The notes under the pieces are model-generated. The model did not search any database. It was not told the DNA's origin and saw only the letters and a program-made list of their open reading frames with translations. A DNA stretch of 64,000 nt, from positions 124,001 to 188,000 of the forward strand of contig DAJPGB010000001.1 of NCBI GenBank assembly GCA_025992855.1, read 5' to 3'. Within the stretch, counting starts at the first letter, position 1; the number at the start of each line of letters is the position of its first letter. Below, in pieces: positions 42,013 through 50,716 of the stretch. The position numbers and the translations under genes were made by a program. Origin of the DNA: Coriobacteriaceae bacterium (GTDB lineage: Bacteria; Actinomycetota; Coriobacteriia; Coriobacteriales; Coriobacteriaceae).

Positions 42013-42801
42013 CTACCTTCTTCGATAAAAACTGCACGAAAGCAGCAATAGACATGCGAGCGACACGATGACCGCATGGCCGCATGCAGCCATCAGGACC
42101 GTCCCGCCGGCAGCCCCGCACGCCCTCATCCAATAAGCCATGTGAACCGGGGGTAAAACGGTTGGGAAACTCATCGCGATAACAAGGCCCGCGAACGTTG
42201 CGACCAGCAAGGCTCCCGACACAAGAGATCTGATCCTGAACACCTCATATGCAACCGCAACCATCAGCGTATAAGCGGCGTCTATAACGATATTCGACAG
42301 GAGTGCCGAGGTCACATTACCAACCGTAAGGCTGTCTAGACCGCTTCCGGAGCACACGGCAAAGACCGCAGCGACACCGAGAGTAAACACGATGTAGGGG
42401 CACAGCGTATACACTTCGCAAGCCAATGTCTTTGCCGCAAACAGCTGCCAGCTGCGGAAGCCCCGAGCAATCGAAACTCCCCTTGCCGACACGCTCGTCG
42501 CATCACCGAATAGCGTCCCCGCCACAACAACAGAGACGATTGGGAAGAACACCGTATGCGCCATGGAGACGACACTTAGCCAGGAAGAGATACCCGTTGG
42601 CCCAACCCCTATCGAGAAAAGATAGCCCGGATCGGCGGAAAAGCCAAAGAACTGGCCCTCTCCCCCTGCGGAGACCCATGCGCCGGACCCGGCAAACACA
42701 TAAATCCCCGCGATGCCCAAATACATCAGCGCTATTATCACGGCGAGTTTCATTCTCCTTGCGCGGAACAGTTCCGCCCTGACCGACATCCCAAGATTCA
42801 T
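42013..42801 (-). CDS. ABC-2 type permease (b) of the RiPP cluster
   Basis: A 262-residue integral membrane protein with about six hydrophobic helices (LAVIIALMYLGIAGIYVFAG, VFFPIVSVVVAGTLFGDATS, VIVSLACLLLLSCSF). The VAGTLFGDATSVSARGVSIA stretch after the second helix is typical of ABC-2 permeases of the peptide immunity/export type. ATG at 42801 follows AAGGACGG and overlaps the preceding permease by four bases. With its partner and the ATPase it would form a self-immunity or export complex. Confidence 0.85.
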   Translation of the reverse strand: MNLGMSVRAELFRARRMKLAVIIALMYLGIAGIYVFAGSGAWVSAGGEGQFFGFSADPGYLFSIGVGPTGISSWLSVVSMAHTVFFPIVSVVVAGTLFGDATSVSARGVSIARGFRSWQLFAAKTLACEVYTLCPYIVFTLGVAAVFAVCSGSGLDSLTVGNVTSALLSNIVIDAAYTLMVAVAYEVFRIRSLVSGALLVATFAGLVIAMSFPTVLPPVHMAYWMRACGAAGGTVLMAACGHAVIVSLACLLLLSCSFYRRR

Positions 42802-43616
42802 CGAACCGCCGTCCTTACAAATAGCGAGACGAGCGCAACTCCAACCGACACAAGCACAGTGCCGCCCGCATACAGCAAAACCTGAATTACACCAACATTC
42901 TGCATACTCAGGGAACACAGGTTCATCAGGTAATACACGGGCGAGAGCATGAGCAGCAAGCTGGGCTGACCGCTTCCGTATGTACTTGGGAACCACACCA
43001 TCACAAATATCGAAACCGCTATTGCAACGACGCTGCTCGCCACCACACTCCTCGTGAGCAAATACAGGGCGAAGGTAGCGGCGTACATCGAAATGAGCAG
43101 CAGCGCGATCATCAGCGCAATCGATACAAATTGGGCAAACCCTGAGCACGAGGCCCCAACATCCCATTGGGCCATCTTGGTTAAATACAGCGCAGTCGTA
43201 GAAAGAAGATACACGGCACCGACCAGAGTGCAGTTCACCAACAGCTTCGTGATCACAATCGCCGCCTGCGACACCCCTCGCGATCTCGATACGGCGTAAG
43301 CCACGGATTCAAAGTCTCTCGACGTAGCGTAAACCGCGTAGAGAATCGTCACCGGAATCCAGACCACTGTAGACGCAAAAGACGTCCGGGCAACAGAGCC
43401 CAAAACGTCCCCTGCATCCACTAGGTTTCCAATAAAACCTATAGCCCCTCCAAGCGTATACGGGTCATCACCGGCGACCATGATCAGCACCTCAGACGAA
43501 GTCGCAGCCGCAACCACATACAGCACAGCCGCAAGCGCAATCATCAGAGCGGTCGCCGGGTGCCTGGCGAGCAACCATACCTCGCTCCGAAAAGCTGAGA
43601 TGAACTCGCGTTTCAT
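42798..43616 (-). CDS. ABC-2 type permease (a) of the RiPP cluster
   Basis: A 272-residue membrane protein with about six helices (ALMIALAAVLYVVAAATSS, TVVWIPVTILYAVYATSRDF, ALMIALLLISMYAATFALYL, VVASSVVAIAVSIFVMVWF). SRDFESVAYAVSRSRGVSQA resembles the loop seen in its neighbour. The start ATG overlaps the ATPase stop (TGATG), so translation is coupled. Confidence 0.85.
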   Translation of the reverse strand: MKREFISAFRSEVWLLARHPATALMIALAAVLYVVAAATSSEVLIMVAGDDPYTLGGAIGFIGNLVDAGDVLGSVARTSFASTVVWIPVTILYAVYATSRDFESVAYAVSRSRGVSQAAIVITKLLVNCTLVGAVYLLSTTALYLTKMAQWDVGASCSGFAQFVSIALMIALLLISMYAATFALYLLTRSVVASSVVAIAVSIFVMVWFPSTYGSGQPSLLLMLSPVYYLMNLCSLSMQNVGVIQVLLYAGGTVLVSVGVALVSLFVRTAVR

Positions 43617-44536
43617 CACAGCTCGCTCTCTCGACCGATGAGCTCCGAATAAAACTCCTCAAGGCTCTTCCTATGAGAATACGCCTCCGCAACCCTCACA
43701 CCTGCGGTCGAGAGCGCTTCGATTGCAACGCCCCGCCCTTCCTTTTTCTCCTCATAGCGCATAAGGACGCTGCCGTCCGGCAGAAAAGAATGTGAGGTCT
43801 CATCTCCGAGAACCGATCTCGTTCGCTCCAGATCGTCCACATGCAACACGAAACCACCGCGGCATGACTTTTCCAGCTGAGGTGCGGTCATCCTTCGAAT
43901 GAGGCGACCATGACTTATGAAGAGGTAATCAGTTGCCAGCTTGTGCATCTCCTCAAGATTGTGGCTGGATACGAGAATCGTTTTACCTTGATCTTTGTTA
44001 AGATGCGTAAGGATTTTTCTTACTTCGACTATCCCCATCGGATCCAGGCCGTTTGTCGGCTCGTCCAGGATCAACAGCTCCGGATCGCCCAGCAACGCTA
44101 TGGCCAGATCGAGACGCCTCCTCATTCCCATTGAGAAGTTCTTCACTTTCTTCCCGCCGGCCTCCCCCAAACCGACGGTTGATAACACACCGTCGATGGA
44201 ACGATCGGTGGGAAGCCCCCACTCAATACAGCGAACGACCAAGTTGTCTCGCGCGGTCAGATTAGGATACGAAGCATTGAGGTCGGGCATATAACCCAGC
44301 CTTTCCCTGCAGCTCCGTATTTCACGTCTCCCGGTTTGCCCAAACATCGAGATCGTTCCTGACGATGGCTCCGAAAGCCCCGTGATCAATCGAATTAACG
44401 TGCTCTTGCCGGCACCATTCTCCCCAATGAGTGCACACAGCTCGCCTTCCATTAAAGAGAACGAGACTGATTTAACCGCTTCAAACCCGCCATATCTCTT
44501 GGATATGGCACGCAATTCAACTGGGACTTCCCGCAT
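43616..44536 (-). CDS. ABC transporter ATPase (immunity/export type) of the RiPP cluster
   Basis: A 306-residue ATPase of the bacitracin/lantibiotic-immunity group. Walker A GENGAGKST, Q-loop region RLGYMPDLNASYPNL, signature NFSMGMRRRLDLA, Walker B LLILDEPTNGLDPMG and H-loop VSSHNLEEMH are present, followed by a C-terminal extension of about 80 residues. It pairs with the two permeases that overlap one another downstream. ATG at 44536 has GGGGAGG nine bases upstream; an ATG three codons earlier leaves no spacing. Confidence 0.92.
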   Translation of the reverse strand: MREVPVELRAISKRYGGFEAVKSVSFSLMEGELCALIGENGAGKSTLIRLITGLSEPSSGTISMFGQTGRREIRSCRERLGYMPDLNASYPNLTARDNLVVRCIEWGLPTDRSIDGVLSTVGLGEAGGKKVKNFSMGMRRRLDLAIALLGDPELLILDEPTNGLDPMGIVEVRKILTHLNKDQGKTILVSSHNLEEMHKLATDYLFISHGRLIRRMTAPQLEKSCRGGFVLHVDDLERTRSVLGDETSHSFLPDGSVLMRYEEKKEGRGVAIEALSTAGVRVAEAYSHRKSLEEFYSELIGRESEL

Positions 44537-44673
44537 GGACGACATCCTCCCCGTCAATAAAAAGGGACGACATGGCAATTGTGCGGGGTTATAGGTAACG
44601 TCGGTTCGCCCCCCATATTGCAATGCCACATCGCCCCTCAGGCGCTGCTGGCCAAAATATCTTTGAACAGTCT

Positions 44674-44723
44674 GTGCACGCCGTACGGCGTGCACTATCC
44701 GCTAAAAGCGGATAGTGCACGCC
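44674..44723 (-). promoter_or_regulatory. Two mutually exclusive hairpins at the end of precursor gene 1
   Basis: On the minus strand GGCGTGCACTATCCGCT pairs with AGCGGATAGTGCACGCC (arms 44707-44723 and 44687-44703), enclosing the precursor stop codon. The same GTGCACGCC also forms the perfect 22-bp palindrome GTGCACGCCGTACGGCGTGC.. at 44674-44695. The stems share bases, so only one can form. They could act as an attenuator or RNA-processing site giving more precursor than transporter mRNA. Confidence 0.7.
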
Positions 44724-44821
44724 TGTGAAGAACACTTGGTGCTGCAGCTGCCGTGCGCGTAAAAGAAGCAATTGTTGCACATGGGCTCAGCCCCGGCTGA
44801 CGGCTCGGTAATCCATTCCAT
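44702..44821 (-). CDS. RiPP precursor peptide 1, five-Cys
   Basis: A 39-residue peptide. It begins MEWITEPSAGAEPM and ends with a Cys-rich core: Cys at 15, 18, 26, 30 and 35, with CNNCFFYAHGSC in the middle and QACTIRF at the C-terminus. RBS AAAGGAGGGG is strong. It has a near copy at 44868. A short acidic leader and a Cys-rich core next to a SPASM radical SAM gene and exporters indicate a precursor for a thioether- or otherwise cross-linked peptide. No cleavage motif (double Gly) is clear; GAEP or the residues before Cys15 are possible sites. Confidence 0.85.
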   Translation of the reverse strand: MEWITEPSAGAEPMCNNCFFYAHGSCSTKCSSQACTIRF

Positions 44822-44867
44822 TTCATTCCCCTCCTTTCGCGGTAGAAAGCCAGTTCATCTCTGCCCC

Positions 44868-44987
44868 CTAGAAACGGAACGTGCAGGACTGATTGGGGCA
44901 CCTCTTCGTGCATCCCCCGTGCGCGTAGAAGAAGCAGTTGCCGCACGCGGGTGCAACGCCTTCCTCCGGCTCGTTAATCCAATCCAT
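44868..44987 (-). CDS. RiPP precursor peptide 2, five-Cys paralogue
   Basis: A 39-residue peptide of the same length as precursor 1. It begins MDWINEPEEGVAPA, has Cys at the same positions (15, 18, 26, 30, 35) with CGNCFFYAHGGC, and ends QSCTFRF. The shared residues (W3, I4, E6, P7, G10, N17, CFFYAHG, Q33, CTxRF) show selection on the peptide sequence. RBS AAAGGAGGG lies just upstream of ATG 44987. It is first in the cluster, after an AT-rich promoter region (45000-45110). Two variants may be made as a mixture or as a two-component product. Confidence 0.85.
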   Translation of the reverse strand: MDWINEPEEGVAPACGNCFFYAHGGCTKRCPNQSCTFRF

Positions 44988-44999
44988 CTCTCCCTCCTT

Positions 45000-45110
45000 T
45001 CCTTGCATACCGAATTGATAATGTTATTCTAATTCGATATGTGTCATATTTCAATATAAGCTTATTTATATATTACACAAGGTAAGCACCCCCCTGCATC
45101 CAGCACAGGA
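45000..45110 (-). promoter_or_regulatory. AT-rich promoter region of the RiPP operon
   Basis: About 80 bases of much lower GC than the rest of the window, with minus-strand TAGAATAACATTAT and TATATT-type -10 candidates. It is placed directly before the first precursor. The exact promoter cannot be fixed. Confidence 0.5.
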
Positions 45111-45174
45111 AATGACTCTCTCGTTCCCCAGTGACGCGGCGAGAAATACAGGCCACTGCAGGACGTTGAATGAA

Positions 45175-45206
45175 CAGCCCGTGAAAACCGTTGTTTTCAC
45201 GGGCTG
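45175..45206 (-). terminator. Hairpin after the XRE regulator
   Basis: CAGCCCGTGAAAAC pairs perfectly with GTTTTCACGGGCTG around CGTT, 32 bases after the stop of the XRE gene. The T run is weak. Confidence 0.65.
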
Positions 45207-45237
45207 CACCTGCTCAATACTTTTTTATTCTCCAGCC

Positions 45238-45567
45238 TCAGTCGTCTCTAAGATCGACCACGTAAACATGATCTGACTCCAGGACCGGGTCATCACCCGT
45301 CGCGGTCGCCCTGCTCAGCGCGTTGCGGGCGCGCCGCGTCGCCAGTTCCTCAAGTTCTCTTTCGTTGACGCGCTTAATAAGATCGCCAGGCTGGCAATCA
45401 AGCTCTACGCAAATATCCAGCAATGTCTTTAACCTAATTGCCTTCACCTTGCCATTTCGTATTTTTGAGATACTTGCCGGTGTGTGCCCGGTCGCCCGAA
45501 TGATATCCGTACTCGTCTTTCCGCGTCGAAGCAATAAGCTTTCAAGCTCAATAATCAGATAGTCCAT
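45238..45567 (-). CDS. XRE/Cro-type helix-turn-helix regulator
   Basis: A 109-residue protein. Residues 1-70 form an HTH_26-like domain: MDYLIIELESLLLRRGKTST, DIIRATGHTPASISKIRNGK and LKTLLDICVELDCQPGDLI. The C-terminal 40 residues are charged. It pairs with a DUF2975 membrane protein nine bases upstream, a common regulator/membrane-protein module. It sits just upstream of the RiPP operon on the same strand and may control it; that is inference. Confidence 0.88.
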   Translation of the reverse strand: MDYLIIELESLLLRRGKTSTDIIRATGHTPASISKIRNGKVKAIRLKTLLDICVELDCQPGDLIKRVNERELEELATRRARNALSRATATGDDPVLESDHVYVVDLRDD

Positions 45568-45575
45568 GCCGCCCC

Positions 45576-46115
45576 TCACACCAAATCCTCGGTCTGGTCT
45601 TGAAGCAGAGCTCCGTAGCGCCATATCGCAGAAATCGAGAAGCAGCAAACGGCCCCCAGCACAGCACCAATATCTATGGGCAGGGCCAGGTTTTCAAACA
45701 TCGAATAGGCGTTCCCCAGCAAGTCGAAGGGGCCAATCACTATCGAAAGAAACCCCGGAGAAAACAAGAGGTCACCTATTGCTGCTGCAACAAACAGCCA
45801 CCCGATAATCGAGATTCTTCGAGCATGCGAAAGGGTAAAGGGCGATTCGCCATGAGCCATGTCCATGCTGATTCCCCGCAGGGTCCATGTGGCCCCTCCG
45901 GAAATCAGAAGATACATCAAAGGAACCACTACGGAAACCGTCTTTGATGGATCATATAGGTTTCCTTGAGCAGCCATAAGCCCAATGGAAATAACCACCA
46001 CCACCGAACAGCAACACACCGCTATAAACAGCGCCGTAAACAGAATCCCAAGCCTTCTTCCGAGAGTCATCATCTTCTGGATGGACTTATCGATCTTCTG
46101 GGCGCTATTCACCAC
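45576..46115 (-). CDS. DUF2975 family membrane protein
   Basis: A 179-residue protein with four predicted membrane helices (LGILFTALFIAVCCCSVVVV, VVVPLMYLLISGGATWTL, ISIIGWLFVAAAIGDLLF, IDIGAVLGAVCCFSISAIW). DUF2975 proteins usually precede a YozG-like XRE gene, as here. Start is GTG 46115 with AGGAGGAGC before it. Function is unknown; the pair is often linked to stress or bacteriocin sensing. Confidence 0.85.
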   Translation of the reverse strand: MVNSAQKIDKSIQKMMTLGRRLGILFTALFIAVCCCSVVVVISIGLMAAQGNLYDPSKTVSVVVPLMYLLISGGATWTLRGISMDMAHGESPFTLSHARRISIIGWLFVAAAIGDLLFSPGFLSIVIGPFDLLGNAYSMFENLALPIDIGAVLGAVCCFSISAIWRYGALLQDQTEDLV

Positions 46116-46232
46116 AGCTCCTCCTAAAGCAATCAGAGGTCTTCTTACTTACTGTTTTTCCTACATTGTAACGAACTCGATAAGAAGAGGGTCGCTTCAC
46201 GCCGCGCAATCCCGAACTCCAAGCGTTTCTCA

Positions 46233-47836
46233 TCAGCATTGCCCATCTTTCGAGTCGAAATTCAAATCCAGTTTCTTATCGCATGCCAAAATCAAATCCT
46301 GATCGTGGCTTACAACAAGAATTAGCTGATTAAAGGGGTTTCGAGAGACATACTCCGTGAACTCCCGACGGCTTTCTTCGTCTAAATCATTCGTCGGCTC
46401 GTCAAACACAAGCACTTCCGGTTGCCTGCAAAGTGCTGAGATTATCCTTAGCTTCCGATACTCTCCACCAGAAAGGTCCCTACAATTCTTACCTTTTAAC
46501 GATTCGACGGTTCGGCAGAAACTCGGCACAAGCTCGCAGAGATGCTCGCCCGTTCCCCGAATCGATGCCCTCTCAAGATAGTGTTCCACCGTTTCATTCG
46601 GAATAAAGAGCTTTTGCGGGCACACCGCAAACAGGTCATGTCGGATCGTCTCCATATCGAGCTCTTCATATGGCACCGACCCCAAAGTCCGATGCCCCCC
46701 AGCAGAATATAGTCCAAGAAGCACCTTCAGAAACGTGCTTTTGCCGCATCCGTTCGGCCCGGTAATGGCATAGGTTTCCCCCTCTCGACCTCCACGGAGA
46801 GATCGCGGTACAAGTAGGGCTTTCCCGCATATCGGTACGCGATGTTGGACAACGATATGCTCTCCACGTGCCCAACCGAGATGGTGCCGCGGTCCTCGGC
46901 GCCTTCCGACAGAGCCTCCAATCGGTCGAACGAGGCCCTCGCGTCCTGATATGATTTGAAATAATTCAAATAATATTTGAAGCATCCGAACGCCATCGAG
47001 TAATACGGGTTCACCATTGTGAACTCGCCAATGCTCATTCTTCCGCTTAATATTTCCATTCCGGAGATCACAAGCAACGCTCCCCGGAACACAGATGAGA
47101 TCAGGCCGTCGCTCGAGGTGGCCAGATTCGAGATCCTACTTGCTTTCATGTAAATCGGGTAGTACCCCTCGAATATCCCCTTGAGCGTACGGGCACTCTG
47201 GTCATATGCCCCATCGCACTTAATGTCAAACAACTGCGACAGCTCGCCGCTCACGGATGCGAACAGCTTGCTCAACCCCTCTTTGTTCGCAAGCGAACTG
47301 TTGTACAGCGGCTTTTTCAACACCCTAAATAAAATGAAGTATGCCCCAAGCGAACATGTACTTAACGCCAGAAACACCGGGTTAATTGAAAACAGAATGA
47401 TGAAAATAAACACAATCAGAACGATGTTAAGCCCGATTGTCAGGAAGTTGTTCACGACAAACGATGACACCGCATTCGAATCCGCATACACCCTCTGCGT
47501 TGTATAGGATGAATCCGCCTGCTCCCCCTTTTCCAAGGGCCCTCGTTCAAACGACTCACACGTGGCCCCCATCAGTCTCGTAGTCATCTCCAAAATGACG
47601 CGCGATACGTTCACGCCCATCGCATACGACATGAAGGATGCCGATATCCCTATGCTGGCAACAAAGGCTGCAAATCATACGACGCGAGATGGATCCCTAT
47701 TCGTCACGAGAAAATCTACAAACCCACCGTTTAAGGCGGGCATGACGCACGAGAGAGCATAATTCACCGACATGAGAATCACGAAAAGCCGCGACCCTTT
47801 ACAGCGAAATAACTCGTTAACCGTCTTCTTAAACAT
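46233..47836 (-). pseudogene. ABC exporter (permease-ATPase), broken by a nonsense codon and a frameshift
   Basis: Starting at ATG 47836 the frame reads MFKKTVNELFRCKGSRLFVI and runs to an in-frame TGA at 47675-47677, then continues in the same frame (FAAFVASIGISASFMSYAMG) through the membrane domain. Near 46778-46782 a run of five C on the plus strand (G5 in the transcript) shifts the frame by one base, so VEVERG joins GETYAITGPNGCGKST only after adding a base. Walker A, signature RDLSGGEYRKL, Walker B VLVFDEPTNDLD and H-loop VSHD are intact. It is related to the exporter at 39030. Two lesions suggest decay. Confidence 0.85.
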
Positions 47837-47930
47837 GCCAGCCCCCATCAAGCGACCTTTTATCCAAAACTGAATTAGTTCGCCGCTTAATCGCTCCCAT
47901 ACACTCCTTATTGTTAATCCTCGCAAAACA

Positions 47931-48290
47931 CTATCGCGGGTTGCGATGCCCAGGATTCCGTTTCGCCTTGATATACATACGAATAGACTCCCTATTTACA
48001 TAGGCAAGTGCGGCGATTATTACGGCAGCCACCATCAGACCGAAAATCGCCCTTTTGTCCGGAAAAAGGGACGAAAAAAGGAGACATATTGCGGAGAAAA
48101 CTATAACCGCCCCCACCGCTCGGTTTGTGCCTAGAGACTCGGCCGTCCGCTTTTCCTCCTCTAAACGCCCTCCCGATAGCGATGACATTCCAGCAAGCAA
48201 TCCCGTGAGCTTGCCTCGATACATCATTATTCCGAACACCAGCAGCAGGCATGACCCCACCATTGGAACTATAACGTCCGACATCGCCAT
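47931..48290 (-). CDS. Small DUF3784-like membrane protein
   Basis: A 119-residue protein with one N-terminal helix (VIVPMVGSCLLLVFGIMMY) and two more near the middle and end (GAVIVFSAICLLFSSLF, AIFGLMVAAVIIAALAYV), similar in plan to DUF3784 proteins often found beside peptide exporters. It lies 94 bases upstream of the broken ABC exporter on the same strand. Its start abuts the point where the radical SAM fragment is truncated. Confidence 0.7.
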   Translation of the reverse strand: MAMSDVIVPMVGSCLLLVFGIMMYRGKLTGLLAGMSSLSGGRLEEEKRTAESLGTNRAVGAVIVFSAICLLFSSLFPDKRAIFGLMVAAVIIAALAYVNRESIRMYIKAKRNPGHRNPR

Positions 48291-48296
48291 CACTCA

Positions 48297-49130
48297 AGTC
48301 CACTCCTTGTCATCGAATCCTTGCGGCGGCTCAGCGCATCTGGCGTCAAATGCAACCTCGTGTCAAACGGTCTGCTCGCAAACTCAAATACTTTGCATGA
48401 GCTCGAACGCGCCGGTTTAAACGGCATACAGTTTAGCCTCGATGGCCTACGCGATTCTCACGAACATATGCGAGGACTCTCGGGATTATACGACCGGGTG
48501 CTCGACGCCATCGATATCACGCTGAACGAAGCCTCACTGCACCTTTCAATTGCCTTTTGTCCGACATCGTTCAATGTCGACGATTTCAAACCAGTTTGCA
48601 CGATGCTTCGAGACAAGCTGAAATCGTCGGGTAGAACTGACCGAATTGACCTTAGAGTTCAGCCGCTCATGCTCCTCGGTAGAGCCCGAAGAAACCGCAC
48701 GATTCGCCCTTCGAATAATCAATACCGTCGGCTAGTCAACACGATCAACGACCTTCGATACGATCCGGACTATCGAGGCTACTTCATGCTTGAGTGGGGC
48801 GACCCCATCGACCACTTGGTCAGATTCCCCCAGCTGCAGATGCAATTTGACCAAGTGGCCATCCACGCCAATGGCGATATCGTCGTATCCCCCTATATAC
48901 CTCTCATCATTGGAAACGTTCGCAAACACAGTCTTCAGGAATACTACGATGCCGGAATGGCAACCGTTTGGGATAAACCCGTTATTACCGCGTTGGCCAA
49001 TCGCATGCACTCGATTGACGAGATGGAAGAGATCTCATCGTTGATTGCAGACATCAATATGGACGGCGACCTCTATATCGACCTAATCGATGACGATCTA
49101 GGCGACCTGAGCGTCCTGTCCCAACTCTAA
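48297..49130 (+). pseudogene. Radical SAM maturase, 5'-truncated
   Basis: About 275 codons of a radical SAM/SPASM-like protein. The readable part starts in the middle of the TIM barrel (PLLVIESLRRLSASGVKCNL, VSNGLLANS, GIQFSLDGLRDSHEHMRGL) and ends with HANGDIVVSPYIPLIIGNV and the C-terminal tail. The N-terminal segment with CX3CX2C is missing: upstream in frame there is only non-homologous sequence (RHRHHSS), at the start of the divergent DUF3784 gene. Without the iron-sulfur motif it cannot be catalytic. It ends 12 bases before an intact small peptide gene. Confidence 0.8.
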
Positions 49131-49142
49131 GGAGATGTTCCC

Positions 49143-49325
49143 ATGTACGAGACCCCAGAAGTAGAGAAGATGGATTCCAAAACCGGCCCCATTCCCGTTG
49201 TAGTCAACTTCGCAGCCGTCGTGGATAACGTAGTTGCAGCCGTCTACGATGCCGTCGTTGCGGCCTACGCATTCTGGTACTCGGCAGATAACGACGGCAC
49301 CGGGGCAAGTACGGCACAAAACTAG
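49143..49325 (+). CDS. Orphan RiPP precursor candidate, 60 residues
   Basis: A 60-residue peptide with a strong RBS (AAGGAG) immediately after the truncated radical SAM gene. The N-terminal part (MYETPEVEKMDSKTGPIP) is charged and leader-like. Residues 18-45 are Val/Ala-rich with aromatic residues (VVVNFAAVVDNVVAAVYDAV, AYAFWYS), and the tail is NDGTGASTAQN. There is no cysteine, so sactionine formation is excluded. Ether, C-C or other cross-links on Tyr, Trp or Asp are possible. It is probably unmodified now because its maturase is broken. Confidence 0.65.
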   Translation: MYETPEVEKMDSKTGPIPVVVNFAAVVDNVVAAVYDAVVAAYAFWYSADNDGTGASTAQN

Positions 49326-49644
49326 TCGCCAACCCATCGAGCAATCACCTCGCCTATCGCTGCATGCGATTGACTGCGCAGCCCTAGCCAACGCCCAGAG
49401 CGCCTTGAAGAGCTGCTTGTAAAATTCGCTCATTCAACAACGCGATCTCTTCACCAATCTCGGCCGGCCCGACAGAACTGCACACCAGTCGGACCGGCCA
49501 GACCCATAAAACGCTGCGTCCCGTCCACACCACACCTCACGAAACTCGCACTGCCACCACATGGGCGATTCGCGCCTCGATGTTGCGGCGCGATACTATC
49601 ACGAATAGTCCCCGTCCAACAAGGCTATCCCTTCCACAGGCGTT
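49326..49644. other. Intergenic stretch with an imperfect hairpin
   Basis: No gene was found. GGCCGGCCCGAC (49462-49473) and GTCGGACCGGCC (49488-49499) pair with one mismatch and could end the transcript of the orphan precursor. The rest shows no pattern. Confidence 0.5.
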
Positions 49645-50420
49645 TCAACTGTCAGTGGTAGCATTAAACTGAACGGTGAAAAATACACTAACACTAACAG
49701 CGGAGATGACGACGTCGATGCCCTTCATGCAGCTGAGCACGTCCATCGTCGGCTTCCATCGGGGCTGTTCCGACTGGGACTCCACCTTGGATTCCAGGTC
49801 CTTCTTCTCGTCTACCGCCCGCTTGACGCGCTCCTTATAGCAGTCGAGGGTCTGCTGGGCCGTGGGGTCGGCCATCTCCGCGGCTTCGATCCAGGCCCAG
49901 TGCGCCCTGGTCCACGTCCCGAGCCTCCTTCTCTGGTCGTCTCCGCCGGGGTGGCACTGCCCATTCCTGGGCAGGTACTTGGAGAGGCGCTGCTTGACGG
50001 TAACACGGTAACCTCTCCCGGGCATCGGCGGGGGCCTGGGAGAGGTCCCTGGCGCCCTCGCACTCGCAGTCGGGGACGTGGACCTCGACGATTTCGTGCA
50101 GTGCGAGCTGCTTGGCCGAAAACTCGGCGTCGCGCTTGTCGGTCTTGCGTCGCTTGTCGGCCGCGGGCCTCTGCATCTTGGAGACCGCGCCGATGACGCA
50201 GTCCACGCCGAGGCAGCGCGGCTCCCTGCAGAAGGGAAAGCCGGTGACGCCGGACTCGTAGACTGCCCCGGGCGACTCGATAGAAAGGATCGAGTCGGCG
50301 ACGGAGGCGGGGTCGTAGGAGAAGGGGCTTCCCGCCGATCTCGCCCGTGAACGGATTGAAGGCGCATCCTTTGATGCTGCGGGCGTGCACCTCAAGGCCA
50401 ATAGAGGCAACATGTGGCAT
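49645..50420 (-). pseudogene. IS110-family transposase remnant, multiple frameshifts
   Basis: Pieces of one IS110 transposase lie in order in three minus-strand frames. The first (from ATG 50420) reads VASIGLEVHARSIKGCAFNP. A second has ESGVTGFPFCREPRCLGVDC and VIGAVSKMQRPAADKRRKTD, the N-terminal DEDD region. The last has WKPTMDVLSCMKGIDVVISA. Length is about half of a full IS110 gene, and the C-terminal Ser-containing domain is absent. It marks the right edge of the accessory island. Confidence 0.8.
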
Positions 50421-50604
50421 TGTGAGCCAGTCTCGCATTGTGGCAACCTGGCTGGCTGCCGGATTTTAATGACGACGACCATTGTCAGCCTTGGCCCACG
50501 AATCAAAAGACGATACGAAGCAGGGGCTCACATTGTTCTGCTCATATCGTCTTTATGGCGCACTACCATTCACCGAAATTCGGCAACTTTTTCATTCTCT
50601 ATAT

Positions 50605-50631
50605 ACATGTTTAAACAACATGTTCTACAAT
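50605..50631 (+). promoter_or_regulatory. malQ promoter with TTTAAAC palindrome
   Basis: ACATGTTTAAACAACATGT (50605-50623) is directly followed by TACAAT (50626-50631), a -10 candidate. The core GTTTAAAC recurs upstream of the PTS-HAD gene and the GntR gene, suggesting one regulator. Nothing else was seen in the gap 50421-50716. Confidence 0.6.
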
Positions 50632-50716
50632 AGGGACAATAGAAATGGAAACTCGGGACGAGCCGTCTATCCATCTACGGCGCAGCCCCTTATTCAAAAG
50701 GACGGTGAGTGCATCC

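Noticed and set aside
44589..44946. Alternative 63- and 83-residue frames overlapping the precursor genes
   Set aside because: They are out of frame with the conserved Cys-rich peptides, lack RBS sequences and show no conservation between the two copies.
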